From assembly GCA_018969425.1 (NCBI GenBank), contig JAGWYJ010000026.1:1-45031 (forward strand): DNA of 45,031 nt, written 5' to 3'. This DNA comes from Alphaproteobacteria bacterium. Lineage in GTDB: Bacteria; Pseudomonadota; Alphaproteobacteria; Caulobacterales; Hyphomonadaceae. The position numbers and the translations under genes were made by a program. The notes below the pieces were generated by a model. The model was not told the origin of the DNA. It worked only from the letters and a program-made list of their open reading frames with translations, and did no database searches. Of this stretch, positions 1-8,562 are shown piece after piece (position 1 is the first letter of the stretch; each line of letters starts with the position of its first letter).

Positions 1-1
1 G

Positions 2-124
2 CCCGACCCTCGCCTCCCGCTATTGTCCGTTACGGGCGATGCAGGCCGGATAGCGGACGGGATCATCGTCCGGCGCTCAGGGCCGACGAAGCCCGCAGAC
101 TTGAAGACAGGACCGGTAAGGTGA
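2..124 (+). other. possible 3' end of an upstream coding sequence
   Basis: One forward frame is open from base 2 to a TGA at 122-124, giving 40 residues before surA. Its third codon positions are mostly G or C (about three quarters), as expected for a real gene here. A second frame is also open to 132 but has weaker third-position bias. In many alphaproteobacteria lptD lies directly upstream of surA, so this could be the tail of lptD. The 40 residues carry no motif I recognise, so identity is open. Confidence 0.25.
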
Positions 125-128
125 ACGC

Positions 129-1406
129 ATGAACCGTCTGATCGCAAGCGGACTGATCTTCACCCTCGGAGCGATTGCGCCGACCCATCTTTCGGCGGCC
201 ATCGCCCAGCAGGCCCCGGCCGCATCCGCGGCGACAGCCCGCGGGCAGGCGATCGAGGGCGTGGCGGTCCTGGTCAACGATGCGGTCATCTCCTATTCCG
301 ACGTTCGTAATCGCGCCCGCCTGATCCTGCTCAGCCTGGGCGCTCAGCCGGACGAAGAGACGCTGAGAGAGGCCCAGCAGCGGGCGATTGAAAGCCTGAT
401 TGAAGAGCAGATCCAGATCCAGGAATTCAAGGAGCTGGTGAAGGACGGAGAAATCACTGACGAGGAGATCGATCGCGACCTCGAGGCCATCGCCCGGCAG
501 AACGGCGTCACCCTTCAGGCTTTCATCGCGGATCTCGAAAGCCGGGGCATCAGCGCACAGACCATGCGTCAGCAGGTCAAGGCGGACATTTCCTGGAGCA
601 ATATCGTTCGCGGGCGCTTCGCAAGGCAGGTGCGCGTATCCGAGCTTCGCATCAACGAGATGATGGAGCGGCTGACCGGGAGCCTCGGGAAACCGCAATA
701 CCGCCTCGCCGAGATCTTCCTCTACGCGCCTGACGCAGAATCCAGAAATAACGCCCGCGGCAGAGCCGAAACCCTTCAGCGGCAGATTGAACAGGGCGCC
801 CAGTTCGAACGCGTCGCTCAGCAGTTCTCCGCCGCCCCCTCAGCGTCTGCGGGAGGCGACCTTGGATGGCTGACGCCGGCGGACATGCGCCCGGAAGTTC
901 TCAAGGCGGTCGAGACCTCTTCAGCGCCGGCATTCCTTCCGCCGATCGAGACAGAGGGCGGGGTTTATCTCTACGCCCTGCTCGGCAAACGGGCTCCCGC
1001 GAGCCCCCTCGAGGCGAGGCTCAATCTCCGACAGATCTCGGCGCGCACAGATGACGCCGCAGCTCGCCTGTCCGCTCTGCGCGCCGCATCGAAGACATGC
1101 GAAGCCGCCGGGATCGCCGCCAAGGACGCCGACCTGACCTCGGTCGATCTGGACGATGTGGCCCTCGCAGACATGTCGGAGGCCTTTCAGACAGCTCTCC
1201 TGCCCCTGCGCCCCGGCGAGTCGACCGAGCCGCTGGATATCGCAGGCGGCAAGGCCGTCCTCTATGTCTGCTCCAGAAAGCAGGGCGGCGAGGAGATGCC
1301 GAGCCGGGAGCAGATCCGCTCCCGCCTGTTCGACAATGAGCTCACCATGCTGGCGGATCGCTACCTTCGCGACCTGAAGCGCGAGGCGACCATCATCCGG
1401 CGCTGA
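129..1406 (+). CDS. surA: periplasmic peptidyl-prolyl isomerase/chaperone SurA
   Basis: SurA escorts unfolded outer-membrane proteins across the periplasm to the BAM complex and has parvulin-type prolyl isomerase activity. The 425-residue product starts with a Sec signal peptide (about 1-26, probable cleavage after the AIA before QQ). Next comes the SurA N-terminal helical chaperone domain (about 45-165), opening with the family phrase VLVNDAVISYSDV. A PPIC-type parvulin domain runs from about 187 to 285, with GGDLGWL near its centre. The rest (about 295-400) looks like a degenerate second parvulin domain. pdxA begins two bases after the stop and rsmA overlaps pdxA, so the three form one transcription unit. 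This surA-pdxA-rsmA order is widespread in proteobacteria, which supports the call. Confidence 0.93.
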   Translation: MNRLIASGLIFTLGAIAPTHLSAAIAQQAPAASAATARGQAIEGVAVLVNDAVISYSDVRNRARLILLSLGAQPDEETLREAQQRAIESLIEEQIQIQEFKELVKDGEITDEEIDRDLEAIARQNGVTLQAFIADLESRGISAQTMRQQVKADISWSNIVRGRFARQVRVSELRINEMMERLTGSLGKPQYRLAEIFLYAPDAESRNNARGRAETLQRQIEQGAQFERVAQQFSAAPSASAGGDLGWLTPADMRPEVLKAVETSSAPAFLPPIETEGGVYLYALLGKRAPASPLEARLNLRQISARTDDAAARLSALRAASKTCEAAGIAAKDADLTSVDLDDVALADMSEAFQTALLPLRPGESTEPLDIAGGKAVLYVCSRKQGGEEMPSREQIRSRLFDNELTMLADRYLRDLKREATIIRR

Positions 1407-1408
1407 CG

Positions 1409-2422
1409 ATGACACCCGCGCCTCTCCCTCTCGCCCTGACCATGGGCGATCCTGCTGGCGTGGGCCCGATCATCGCCTGGCGCGCCTTTCTTGATCGCTC
1501 ACCGCAAACCCGCCCCTTCTTCCTCGTCGGCGGATCGGATGTGATGAAGGCCGCATCCCCGGGGAGAGACGCCTCGCTGGTCAGAATCTCTCATCCTGGG
1601 GAGGCCCGCGAGGTCTGGCCCTCGGCTCTGCCAGTCCTCGACATACCCTGTCCGGCGCCTGCCCCCGGACATCCCGACCCGGCGACGGCCGAGGCCATCG
1701 TCACGGCCATTCGCTCAGCGGTTGACTGGGTTCAGGCCGGACACGCAGCGGCGGTGGTCACCAATCCGATATCGAAGGCGTTGCTCTATCAGGCCGGCTT
1801 TCCCCATCCCGGCCATACGGAGTATCTCGCAGAGCTCGCCGGGCGCGCCGGACCGATCCCCAGACCTGTCATGATGCTGTGCGGAGGCGGTCTGAAGGTC
1901 GCTCTGACCACGATCCACCGCCCTCTCGCGACCGTCTCCTCCGCTCTCACTCCGGAGCTGATCGCAGAGATCGCCCGGATTACGGATAAGGCGCTCCGGA
2001 GGGATTTCGGGCTGGCGCGGCCGCGGATCGGCCTCTGCGGTCTCAATCCTCACGCGGGCGAGGACGGATCGATCGGCCGCGAGGAGCTGGAGGTGATCAA
2101 CCCGGCGGCTGCGCGTCTGAGATCTGAAGGCCTCGACATCAGCGACGCCCGACCCTCAGACGTAATTTTTCATGAGGCGAGAGAGGGCCGCTTCGACGCG
2201 GTCCTGGCCATGTATCATGATCAGGGCCTGATCCCGGTAAAGACCCTTGATCTTTGGGGGGGCGTGAACACCACCCTCGGTCTTCCCTTCATCCGGACCT
2301 CGCCCGACCATGGGGTGGCTTATGACGCGGTCAGGGCCGGCAGGGTGCGAACCGAGAGCCTGATTGCGGCCCTGAATCTGGCGGACGCGATGGCGCATGC
2401 GCGCTCCGTGTCGACACCATGA
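1409..2422 (+). CDS. pdxA: 4-hydroxythreonine-4-phosphate dehydrogenase PdxA
   Basis: PdxA oxidises 4-phosphohydroxy-L-threonine with NAD in the DXP-dependent route to pyridoxal 5'-phosphate; PdxJ then uses the product. The 337-residue length is normal. The N-terminal GDPAGVGP motif is at 13-20. The three metal-binding histidines fall in GHTEY (about 136), NPHAGEDG (about 215) and YHDQGLIPVK (about 270). The C-terminal TSPDHGVAYD segment is also typical. It starts two bases after surA and its TGA overlaps the rsmA ATG in an ATGA junction, suggesting translational coupling. Confidence 0.96.
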   Translation: MTPAPLPLALTMGDPAGVGPIIAWRAFLDRSPQTRPFFLVGGSDVMKAASPGRDASLVRISHPGEAREVWPSALPVLDIPCPAPAPGHPDPATAEAIVTAIRSAVDWVQAGHAAAVVTNPISKALLYQAGFPHPGHTEYLAELAGRAGPIPRPVMMLCGGGLKVALTTIHRPLATVSSALTPELIAEIARITDKALRRDFGLARPRIGLCGLNPHAGEDGSIGREELEVINPAAARLRSEGLDISDARPSDVIFHEAREGRFDAVLAMYHDQGLIPVKTLDLWGGVNTTLGLPFIRTSPDHGVAYDAVRAGRVRTESLIAALNLADAMAHARSVSTP

Positions 2423-3276
2423 CCGAACTTACTCCGGGCGCCGCCCGCAAGTCTCTGGGCCAGCACTTTCTGTTCGATCGGGAGCGACTGCGGCGGATCG
2501 CGCTGGCCGCCGGACCGGTCGAGGGACGAACGGTTCTCGAGGTCGGGCCCGGGCCCGGCGGACTGACAAGGGCCCTGCTCGAAGAGGGCGCCGGGCGGGT
2601 GATCGCGGTCGAGATGGACCGCCGCTTCGCAGAGGGTCTGCGATCCTGGCCGGAAGCTCAGGAGGGACGGCTGACGGTTCATGAGGCCGACGCGCGCCTC
2701 ATCGATCCGGAGGCCCTGATCAGCGCCGCAGGCGGCCAGACCCCGGCCCTCATCATTGCGAACCTGCCCTATAATGTCGCCACGCCGCTGCTCGTGGCGT
2801 GGCTGAAGGCGGGCCCATGGAGAGGGTCCATGGCGCTGATGTTCCAGAAAGAAGTGGCGCAGCGTATCTGCGCCAGGCCCGACGAAACCCATTATGGGCG
2901 CCTAGCCGTCCTGGCTCACGCCTCAACGACTCCCCATATCGCGCTCGTCGTTCCGCCAGGCGCCTTCCGACCGCCGCCTAAGGTCGACTCCGCGGTCGTG
3001 GTCTTCCACCCGTTGCCCGCAGAAGAGATCTACCCGGACATCGATACGCTGGAGCAACTGACCGGAGCGGCGTTCAACCAGAGACGCAAGATGCTGCGGT
3101 CATCCCTTCGCACGCTCTGCGCGGACGCAGGCCTCGACGCCAGTGAGCTCCTCGATACTGCAGGGATCGATCCGACGCGCCGCGCGGAGACGCTGAGCCA
3201 GCAGGAGTTCAGAACCCTCGCCTCCGCATGGCGCTCGACAGGCGCGCAGGCGCTCCGCCAGCAAAGTCCCGGGTAA
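2419..3276 (+). CDS. rsmA: 16S rRNA dimethyladenosine transferase RsmA (KsgA)
   Basis: RsmA dimethylates two adjacent adenosines in the 3'-terminal hairpin of 16S rRNA, using S-adenosylmethionine, late in 30S assembly. The 285-residue protein has the family opening KSLGQHFLFD, SAM motif I as LEVGPGPGGLT (about 37-47), the acidic VEMDRRF that follows it, and the catalytic NLPYN at about 115-119. The segment FRPPPKVDSAVV is another family signature. The start ATG lies inside the pdxA stop region (4-base overlap). The gene converges on gmk with about 290 bases between. Confidence 0.96.
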   Translation: MTELTPGAARKSLGQHFLFDRERLRRIALAAGPVEGRTVLEVGPGPGGLTRALLEEGAGRVIAVEMDRRFAEGLRSWPEAQEGRLTVHEADARLIDPEALISAAGGQTPALIIANLPYNVATPLLVAWLKAGPWRGSMALMFQKEVAQRICARPDETHYGRLAVLAHASTTPHIALVVPPGAFRPPPKVDSAVVVFHPLPAEEIYPDIDTLEQLTGAAFNQRRKMLRSSLRTLCADAGLDASELLDTAGIDPTRRAETLSQQEFRTLASAWRSTGAQALRQQSPG

Positions 3277-3564
3277 CCCCGAACAAGACTGCGGCCGATA
3301 CACAGCACAGGCGCGAGACAGAGGCCGCCAAGGGTTCGCCGCTCATACTTGTCTGCGGGAAAGACGCCGTTCATCTGCGCGAAATTCTTCAGATAAAGAC
3401 GTCGCAGGGCGCCGATCTGCCTGACGCTGCGGATGACCGCCTGTCGGGGGATCAACCATCCTCCGATAGCCCGTCCATCCGAGCCCTCGAACCTTGATCG
3501 GTCCCCTTGAGAGGGGTCAGACATCAGGTGCGCCTTCCGACACTGTGGGAGCGGCGACAGGAGG
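3277..3564. other. convergent intergenic region, rsmA/gmk
   Basis: These 288 bases separate the 3' ends of rsmA (+) and gmk (-). A short hairpin (CCCCT-TGAG-AGGGG near 3503-3516) is the only structure I see and it has no T tract. A minus-strand frame starting with ATG at 3524, forty bases after the gmk stop, runs across the region and on into rsmA antisense. Its first 80 or so codons have moderately high third-position GC, but I recognise no family and do not call it a gene. Confidence 0.4.
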
Positions 3565-4212
3565 TCAGAGTCCCTGAACGCCGGCGTCACGCAGCAGCGT
3601 GTCGACAAAACCACCGAGCGCGGCTCGGGCGCGGCGCGCCCTCTCCGTGGTGAGAATGGCTTTCAGTTCAAGAAAAGCCGTCTCGAGATCGTCGTTCACG
3701 ATCGCATAATCATACTCCCCCCAGCGCAGGATATCCTGTCCCGCACCGGCCAGTCTGGAGGCGACCGAGCGTGCGTCCGCCCCGGGCCGCCCCTCCAGAC
3801 GGGCGCGCAGCTGAGGGATGGACGGGGGAAGAATGAACACCGAAGCGACATCGCCCGGCCTGATGATCTTGAGCGATCGAGCGCCCTGCCAGTCGACATC
3901 GAACACGACGTCCTCACCGGCGGACAGACGCTCCTCCACCTCCCGCGCCGGCGTTCCGTAGTAATGATCGAAGACCTGAGCCCACTCGAGAAAGTCTCCG
4001 CGAGCGATCATCTCCTCAAACGCCTCACGGGTCCTGAAGTGATAGTCGCGTCCGTCGCTTTCCCCCGGCCGACGGGCGCGGGTCGTCGCGGACACAGACA
4101 AACCGACGCCGGGACACTCCTCGATGAGACGGCGGCAGAGGGTCGTCTTTCCTGCCCCCGAGGGAGAGGAGATAACGAACATCAAACCGCGTCTTGGGCG
4201 TTCACTCGACAT
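3565..4212 (-). CDS. gmk: guanylate kinase
   Basis: Gmk phosphorylates GMP to GDP with ATP, feeding GTP, dGTP and (p)ppGpp pools. The 215-residue length is normal. The P-loop SSPSGAGKTT lies at 15-24, followed by the GMP-binding stretch SVSATTRARRPGE and DGRDYHF, then FLEWAQVFDHYYGT and the Walker-B-like VVFDVDWQGA. The start ATG overlaps the yicC stop by 11 bases, placing gmk last in the fabD-to-gmk operon. yicC-gmk adjacency is common in bacteria. Confidence 0.97.
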   Translation of the reverse strand: MSSERPRRGLMFVISSPSGAGKTTLCRRLIEECPGVGLSVSATTRARRPGESDGRDYHFRTREAFEEMIARGDFLEWAQVFDHYYGTPAREVEERLSAGEDVVFDVDWQGARSLKIIRPGDVASVFILPPSIPQLRARLEGRPGADARSVASRLAGAGQDILRWGEYDYAIVNDDLETAFLELKAILTTERARRARAALGGFVDTLLRDAGVQGL

Positions 4213-5080
4213 TCTGGACCTGCTCCCGGATCTGATCGATCAGCGACTTGAACGCCAGCCCCACCTTCGTGAGATCAAGGCTGGCGGATTTTGAACACAA
4301 GGTGTTGGCCTCGCGATTGAGCTCCTGACACAGGAAGTCCAGCTTGCGGCCAGCGGCGTCCGGCGCATCCAGGAGCGTGAGAAACGTTTCGATATGAGCC
4401 TCAAGCCTGTCGAGCTCCTCGCGAACATCCGCCCGGGCCGCCATGAGCGCAGCTTCCTGAAGGACACGGTCTGCCTCGAGCGTCACGCCCCCGCCTGTAA
4501 GCTCCGCGAGGCGAAGACGAAAGCGCTCAGCGATCATCTCCCCCTGAACGCCTGCGAGCGCGCGAGCCTCGGACAACCCCGAAGCGAGGCTCATCAGCAT
4601 CGACCGGAAGAGTCCCTCAAGCATCGCGCCCTCTCGGACCCGCGCCTGCACAAGTTCGTCGAGCGCGGTTTCAAGACCGGCAAGAAGGGTCGCCGTCATG
4701 GCCTCATCGACCACTGTGACGCCTTTGGGCGCAGTCCGGATGACGCCGGGGAGCGCCAGCAGACCATCGAGGGACGCAGGAGCAGGACCAGCCCCGGAAA
4801 ACGAACGCGCCAGTCGGGCGAAACGGGCAAGCTCCCGTGTGCTGACCACGGGCCCGCCGGCCTCGCGCGGAACGTCTATCTTCAGCTGAAGCTGAAGATT
4901 TCCGCGCGAGAGACGATCCTTGATACGGCGCCGGGCTTCGAACTCCACAGGATCAAATCCCGGCGGCAGCGACATACGCATGTCGAGGGACTTGCCGTTG
5001 ACCGATCGCACCTCCCAGGTCCAGCCGCCCCATGAGGCCTGTCCCTGAGAGCGGCCAAAGCCCGTCATGCCACGGATCAT
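4202..5080 (-). CDS. yicC: YicC/YloC family endoribonuclease
   Basis: This 292-residue protein belongs to the YicC/YloC family, whose characterised members are endoribonucleases involved in RNA turnover. The start at 5080 gives the family N-terminus MIRGMTGFGR and has a GAGGGG ribosome site in front. The same frame stays open another 47 codons upstream but would run into mltG, so I rejected the longer form. The C-terminal half carries the conserved DVREELDRL, GRKLDFLCQELNREANT, SKS and the terminal REQVQNVE. The stop overlaps the gmk start, and mltG ends 10 bases upstream. Confidence 0.94.
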   Translation of the reverse strand: MIRGMTGFGRSQGQASWGGWTWEVRSVNGKSLDMRMSLPPGFDPVEFEARRRIKDRLSRGNLQLQLKIDVPREAGGPVVSTRELARFARLARSFSGAGPAPASLDGLLALPGVIRTAPKGVTVVDEAMTATLLAGLETALDELVQARVREGAMLEGLFRSMLMSLASGLSEARALAGVQGEMIAERFRLRLAELTGGGVTLEADRVLQEAALMAARADVREELDRLEAHIETFLTLLDAPDAAGRKLDFLCQELNREANTLCSKSASLDLTKVGLAFKSLIDQIREQVQNVE

Positions 5081-5090
5081 CGTCTTCCCC

Positions 5091-6146
5091 TCAACGTTCG
5101 GGACGCTGGGCCGCACGACGCGCCTCGATTTCGCGCCATGCGGCGACATTGCGCAGATGCTCTGCGTAATCCGATGCGAAGGCATGTCCGCCCGTACCGT
5201 CCGCAACAAAGAACAGCGCATCGGTGACCGGAGGATTGAGCACAGCCTTGATCGCGTCGCGCCCCGGATTGCAGATCGGTGTCGGAGGCAGACCGAAGAT
5301 CTGATATGTGCTCCAGGCGTTCTGACGGTCGATCTCGCTTCGACGCAGTCCCCGACCGAGGGGCTCGCCCCCGGTCAGACCGTAGATGATGGTCGGATCG
5401 CTCTCGAGCCTCATCCCCTTCCGGAGACGATTGACGAACACCCCGGCCACCATGGGCCGCTCCTCGGCGAGACCTGTTTCCTTCTCAACGATGGACGCGA
5501 GAATGATGACCTCTTCCGGGGTGTCGAACGGCAGCCCCTCCTGACGCGTCGGCCACAGCTCGTCCAGAAGGGCTTTTTGCGCCTCCGCCATGCGGGTGAT
5601 GACCGCCTCGCGCGTCTCGCCGCGCTGAACGCTGTAAGTGTCCGGCAGAAGAATACCCTCTTTCGGCGCCGGCGAGGGCGTCTCTCCCGAAAGCGTTGTC
5701 TCCGCCTCCAGCAGACGCAGAACCATCGCCGTCGTCAGACCTTCAGGCACGGTCACCGTATGAAGGACGACACGGCCCTCCTCAAGGCGAGCAATGACAT
5801 CCCTGAGACTGTCTCCTGACGTGAAGGCGTATTCCCCCGCCTTCAGGGCGCCGCCCTTGCCGCTCACACGAACGGCGAGACGAAATATGCGAGCGTCGGG
5901 GATCACCCCCGCCTCCGCCAGACGATCAGCGATTTTGGAAACCGACGAGCCGCGCTCGATCAGAACGACCCGCGGCGCGCCGTCGGTCGAGACAGGTCCC
6001 GGGGCGGTGTAGAGATGGTTCGCGTAGACCCAGGCGGCGCCGACGGCGATCACCACGGAAGACAGAACGACAGCCACCGCGATCACGATTACGCGCAGGA
6101 GACCCGAGACCGACGCCCGCCCTCCTGCCTGTGACGGTTTGCGCAC
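5091..6146 (-). CDS. mltG: endolytic murein transglycosylase MltG
   Basis: MltG is an inner-membrane lytic transglycosylase that cuts nascent glycan strands and is thought to end their polymerisation. The 351-residue product has a short cytoplasmic tail, one membrane helix (about 18-42) and a periplasmic YceG domain. The N-terminal LysM-like part contains ERGSSVSKIADRL, followed by LLPDTYSV. The catalytic glutamate is expected at E221, inside ASIVEKETG. Conserved MRLESDPTIIYG and NPGRDAIKAVLNP follow. It begins two bases after the fabF stop, an arrangement common in alphaproteobacteria. Confidence 0.96.
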   Translation of the reverse strand: MRKPSQAGGRASVSGLLRVIVIAVAVVLSSVVIAVGAAWVYANHLYTAPGPVSTDGAPRVVLIERGSSVSKIADRLAEAGVIPDARIFRLAVRVSGKGGALKAGEYAFTSGDSLRDVIARLEEGRVVLHTVTVPEGLTTAMVLRLLEAETTLSGETPSPAPKEGILLPDTYSVQRGETREAVITRMAEAQKALLDELWPTRQEGLPFDTPEEVIILASIVEKETGLAEERPMVAGVFVNRLRKGMRLESDPTIIYGLTGGEPLGRGLRRSEIDRQNAWSTYQIFGLPPTPICNPGRDAIKAVLNPPVTDALFFVADGTGGHAFASDYAEHLRNVAAWREIEARRAAQRPER

Positions 6147-6148
6147 GA

Positions 6149-7432
6149 TCAGTCGACCTGTTTGAGCACCAGGGCCGCATTGGTGCCGCCGAACCCGAAG
6201 GAATTCGACAAGGCCGCGCGGACGGGCTTGCGAACCGCCTTGTGAGGGGTCAGATCGAGCGGGGTTTCAAAACTCGGATTATCGAGATTGAGGGTCGGAG
6301 GGATAACGCCGTCGCGGATCGCAAGGGCGCAGAATGCAGCCTCTACAGCGCCCGCAGCGCCCAGAAGATGGCCAATAGAGGACTTGGTGGAGGACAGGTT
6401 CAATCCCCTGGCGGCGTCACCCAGCACACGCTCAACCGCCCGCACCTCGATCTCGTCTCCGGCAGGCGTCGAGGTTCCATGCGCATTCACATAATCGATG
6501 TCCGATGCTGCAAGGCCGGACCGGCGCAGCGCCGTCCGCATCGCACGTTCGCCCCCGTCTCCCGTCTCATCAGGCGAGGTGATGTGATAACCGTCCCCGG
6601 AAAGTCCGTACCCGGCCACTTCGGCGTAAATCCGCGCTCCCCGACGGCGGGCGTGTTCATACTCTTCAAGCACGAGCACCCCCGCGCCCTCTCCCATCAC
6701 GAAGCCGTCCCGATCGCGATCATAGGGACGCGAGCCGCGCTGGGGCGTCTCATTATAAGCGGTGGACATGGCGCGACAGGCGATAAAACCCGCCATGCCG
6801 ATCCGGCAGACAGAGGCTTCCGCGCCTCCGGCGATCATCACGTCGGCATCGCCGAGCTGGATCATGCGCGCGCTGTCTCCGATGGCGTGAGCCCCGGTGG
6901 CGCACGCGGTCACGACCGCATGATTAGGCCCCTTGAGCCCGTACTTGATCGAGACCTGCCCGGACGCCAGATTGATCAGCGCACTGGGAATAAAGAAGGG
7001 ACTGATGCGACGGGGGCCCTTCTCATGCAGTTCGATCGAGGTCGCGGCAATCGTGGCGAGACCGCCTATGCCCGACCCGATTGAGACGCCTGTCGCGACC
7101 CGGTCCTCATAGGTCTCCGGTTTCCAGCCGCTGTCGAGGAGAGCCTCATCAGCCGCCGCGATCGCATAAAGGATGAACTCGTCAATGCGTCTCTGTTCCT
7201 TGGGGGAGAGAACCGCATCGGGATTGAACGAGGCCGGATCATCCGCCCGACCGCCGCCCCGGCCCGACGACCACGGGACCTGACCGGCGATCTTGCAGGC
7301 CAGGTCCGAGGTGTCGAAGATATCGATGGGGCCAAGCCCGGACTGCCCGGCGACCAGACGCTCCCAGGTCGCTTCCCGACCGTTCGCGAGCGGGGTGACC
7401 AGCCCGATACCGGTGATGACGACACGACGCAT
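6149..7432 (-). CDS. fabF: beta-ketoacyl-ACP synthase II (FabF)
   Basis: FabF condenses malonyl-ACP with acyl-ACP in the elongation step of type II fatty-acid synthesis. The 427-residue protein shows the condensing-enzyme triad: Cys177 in VVTACATGAHA, His318 in NAHGTSTPAGD, and His355 in KSSIGHLLGAAG. The glycine-rich C-terminal SNSFGFGGTNAAL is also typical. Presence of the FabF-type triad and linkage to acpP favour FabF over FabB. It sits 29 bases after acpP and 2 bases before mltG. Confidence 0.97.
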   Translation of the reverse strand: MRRVVITGIGLVTPLANGREATWERLVAGQSGLGPIDIFDTSDLACKIAGQVPWSSGRGGGRADDPASFNPDAVLSPKEQRRIDEFILYAIAAADEALLDSGWKPETYEDRVATGVSIGSGIGGLATIAATSIELHEKGPRRISPFFIPSALINLASGQVSIKYGLKGPNHAVVTACATGAHAIGDSARMIQLGDADVMIAGGAEASVCRIGMAGFIACRAMSTAYNETPQRGSRPYDRDRDGFVMGEGAGVLVLEEYEHARRRGARIYAEVAGYGLSGDGYHITSPDETGDGGERAMRTALRRSGLAASDIDYVNAHGTSTPAGDEIEVRAVERVLGDAARGLNLSSTKSSIGHLLGAAGAVEAAFCALAIRDGVIPPTLNLDNPSFETPLDLTPHKAVRKPVRAALSNSFGFGGTNAALVLKQVD

Positions 7433-7461
7433 GCGAGGGTCCCCCGGGCCGGGCGCCTGGA

Positions 7462-7695
7462 TCAGACGCGCTCGGTGATGAACTTCACCGCATCGCCGAC
7501 CGTGCCGATCTGCTCCTGAACGTCGTCAGGGATTTCGATGCCGAACTCTTCCTCGAACGCCATCACCAGCTCGACGAGGTCGAGAGAGTCAGCGCCCAGA
7601 TCGTCAATGAAAGCGGCCTTTTCATTGACCTTGTCGGCGTCCACTTCGAGCCGCTCGACAACAATTTTCTTAACGCGCTCGATCACGTCGGACAT
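7462..7695 (-). CDS. acpP: acyl carrier protein
   Basis: This is the 77-residue acidic four-helix acyl carrier protein of fatty-acid synthesis. Ser37 in the GADSLD motif takes the 4'-phosphopantetheine arm. The start at 7695 is set by the family N-terminus [12 protein letters not shown] and by an AAGGGGAA ribosome site just upstream. An extension of the frame to 7764 has arginine-rich, non-ACP sequence and was rejected. There are 112 non-coding bases between fabG and acpP, enough for a separate acpP promoter or leader, though I see no convincing consensus pair. Confidence 0.97.
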   Translation of the reverse strand: MSDVIERVKKIVVERLEVDADKVNEKAAFIDDLGADSLDLVELVMAFEEEFGIEIPDDVQEQIGTVGDAVKFITERV

Positions 7696-7807
7696 CTGGT
7701 TCCCCTTCACTCTCCGGCTCTGGCGACCCTTCGGCCCGAACCCTGCGTTGCGGCGCGGTAACACGCCTGAAAATCATTGACCATAGGCTAGCCGATTGAG
7801 GCAAGAC

Positions 7808-8551
7808 CTAGATCATCGCCATTCCCCCGTTCACATGGAGGGTCTGACCTGTAACGTAAGCCGATTCATCGCTCGCCAGATACGCCGCCGCGGCGGCGAT
7901 GTCAGCCCCCGAACCGAGCCGACCGGCGGGAATCGACTTCAAAAGCGCTTCCTTCTGGGCTTCAGGCAGACCGTCGGTCATGGCGGTGGCGATGAAACCA
8001 GGCGCGATGCAGTTGGCGGTGATGTTGCGGCTGGCCACTTCCTGGGCCAGCGCCTTCGTAAAACCGATCATTCCCGCCTTGGACGCGGCGTAGTTGGCCT
8101 GGCCGGGATTGCCCGTGACGCCGACAACGGACGTGATGCCGATAATCCGTCCGTGCCGGCGCTTCATCATTCCCCGCAGAGCGGCGCGCGCCAGCCGGAA
8201 ATAGGCCCCCAGATTAACGTTAAGGACCGCCTCCCAGTCCTCATCCTTCATTCGCAGAAGCAGTCCGTCTTTCGTCAGACCCGCGTTGGAGACCAGAATA
8301 TCGAGCCCGCCCAGGGCCTCCTCGGCCCTGGAGACGAGACCGTTCGTCTCGACCGGATCGGCCAGATTGCAGGGAAGGATGACGGCCGCCCCCCCGATAT
8401 CGCGCGACGTCGCCTCAAGGGCGTCAATGCGCGTCCCCGAAAGGGCGACTTTTGCGCCCCGTTCAGCCAGAGCGCCGGCTATGGCCGCGCCGATACCCCC
8501 GGAGGCCCCCGTCACCAGCGCACAGCGACCCGTCAGATCGAACATCTTCAA
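7808..8551 (-). CDS. fabG: 3-oxoacyl-ACP reductase FabG
   Basis: FabG reduces 3-oxoacyl-ACP to 3-hydroxyacyl-ACP with NADPH. The 247-residue SDR protein has the nucleotide-binding TGASGGIG at 14-21, the NAG motif near 89-91, and the catalytic Ser141, Tyr154 and Lys158 (GITSVVG and NYAASKAG). The C-terminal GQTLHVNGGMAMI is a FabG signature. Its position between fabD and acpP confirms the fatty-acid role over other SDR functions. Confidence 0.97.
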   Translation of the reverse strand: MKMFDLTGRCALVTGASGGIGAAIAGALAERGAKVALSGTRIDALEATSRDIGGAAVILPCNLADPVETNGLVSRAEEALGGLDILVSNAGLTKDGLLLRMKDEDWEAVLNVNLGAYFRLARAALRGMMKRRHGRIIGITSVVGVTGNPGQANYAASKAGMIGFTKALAQEVASRNITANCIAPGFIATAMTDGLPEAQKEALLKSIPAGRLGSGADIAAAAAYLASDESAYVTGQTLHVNGGMAMI

Positions 8552-8562
8552 CTCTCCCTGGA

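Noticed and set aside
3228-3497. An 89-codon + strand frame after rsmA
   Set aside because: It starts inside rsmA, has no ribosome site, and the translation is low-complexity without a family match.
5081-5221. Longer form of YicC starting at 5221
   Set aside because: The extra 47 residues overlap the mltG 3' end and precede the conserved MIRGMTGFGR, which has its own ribosome site.
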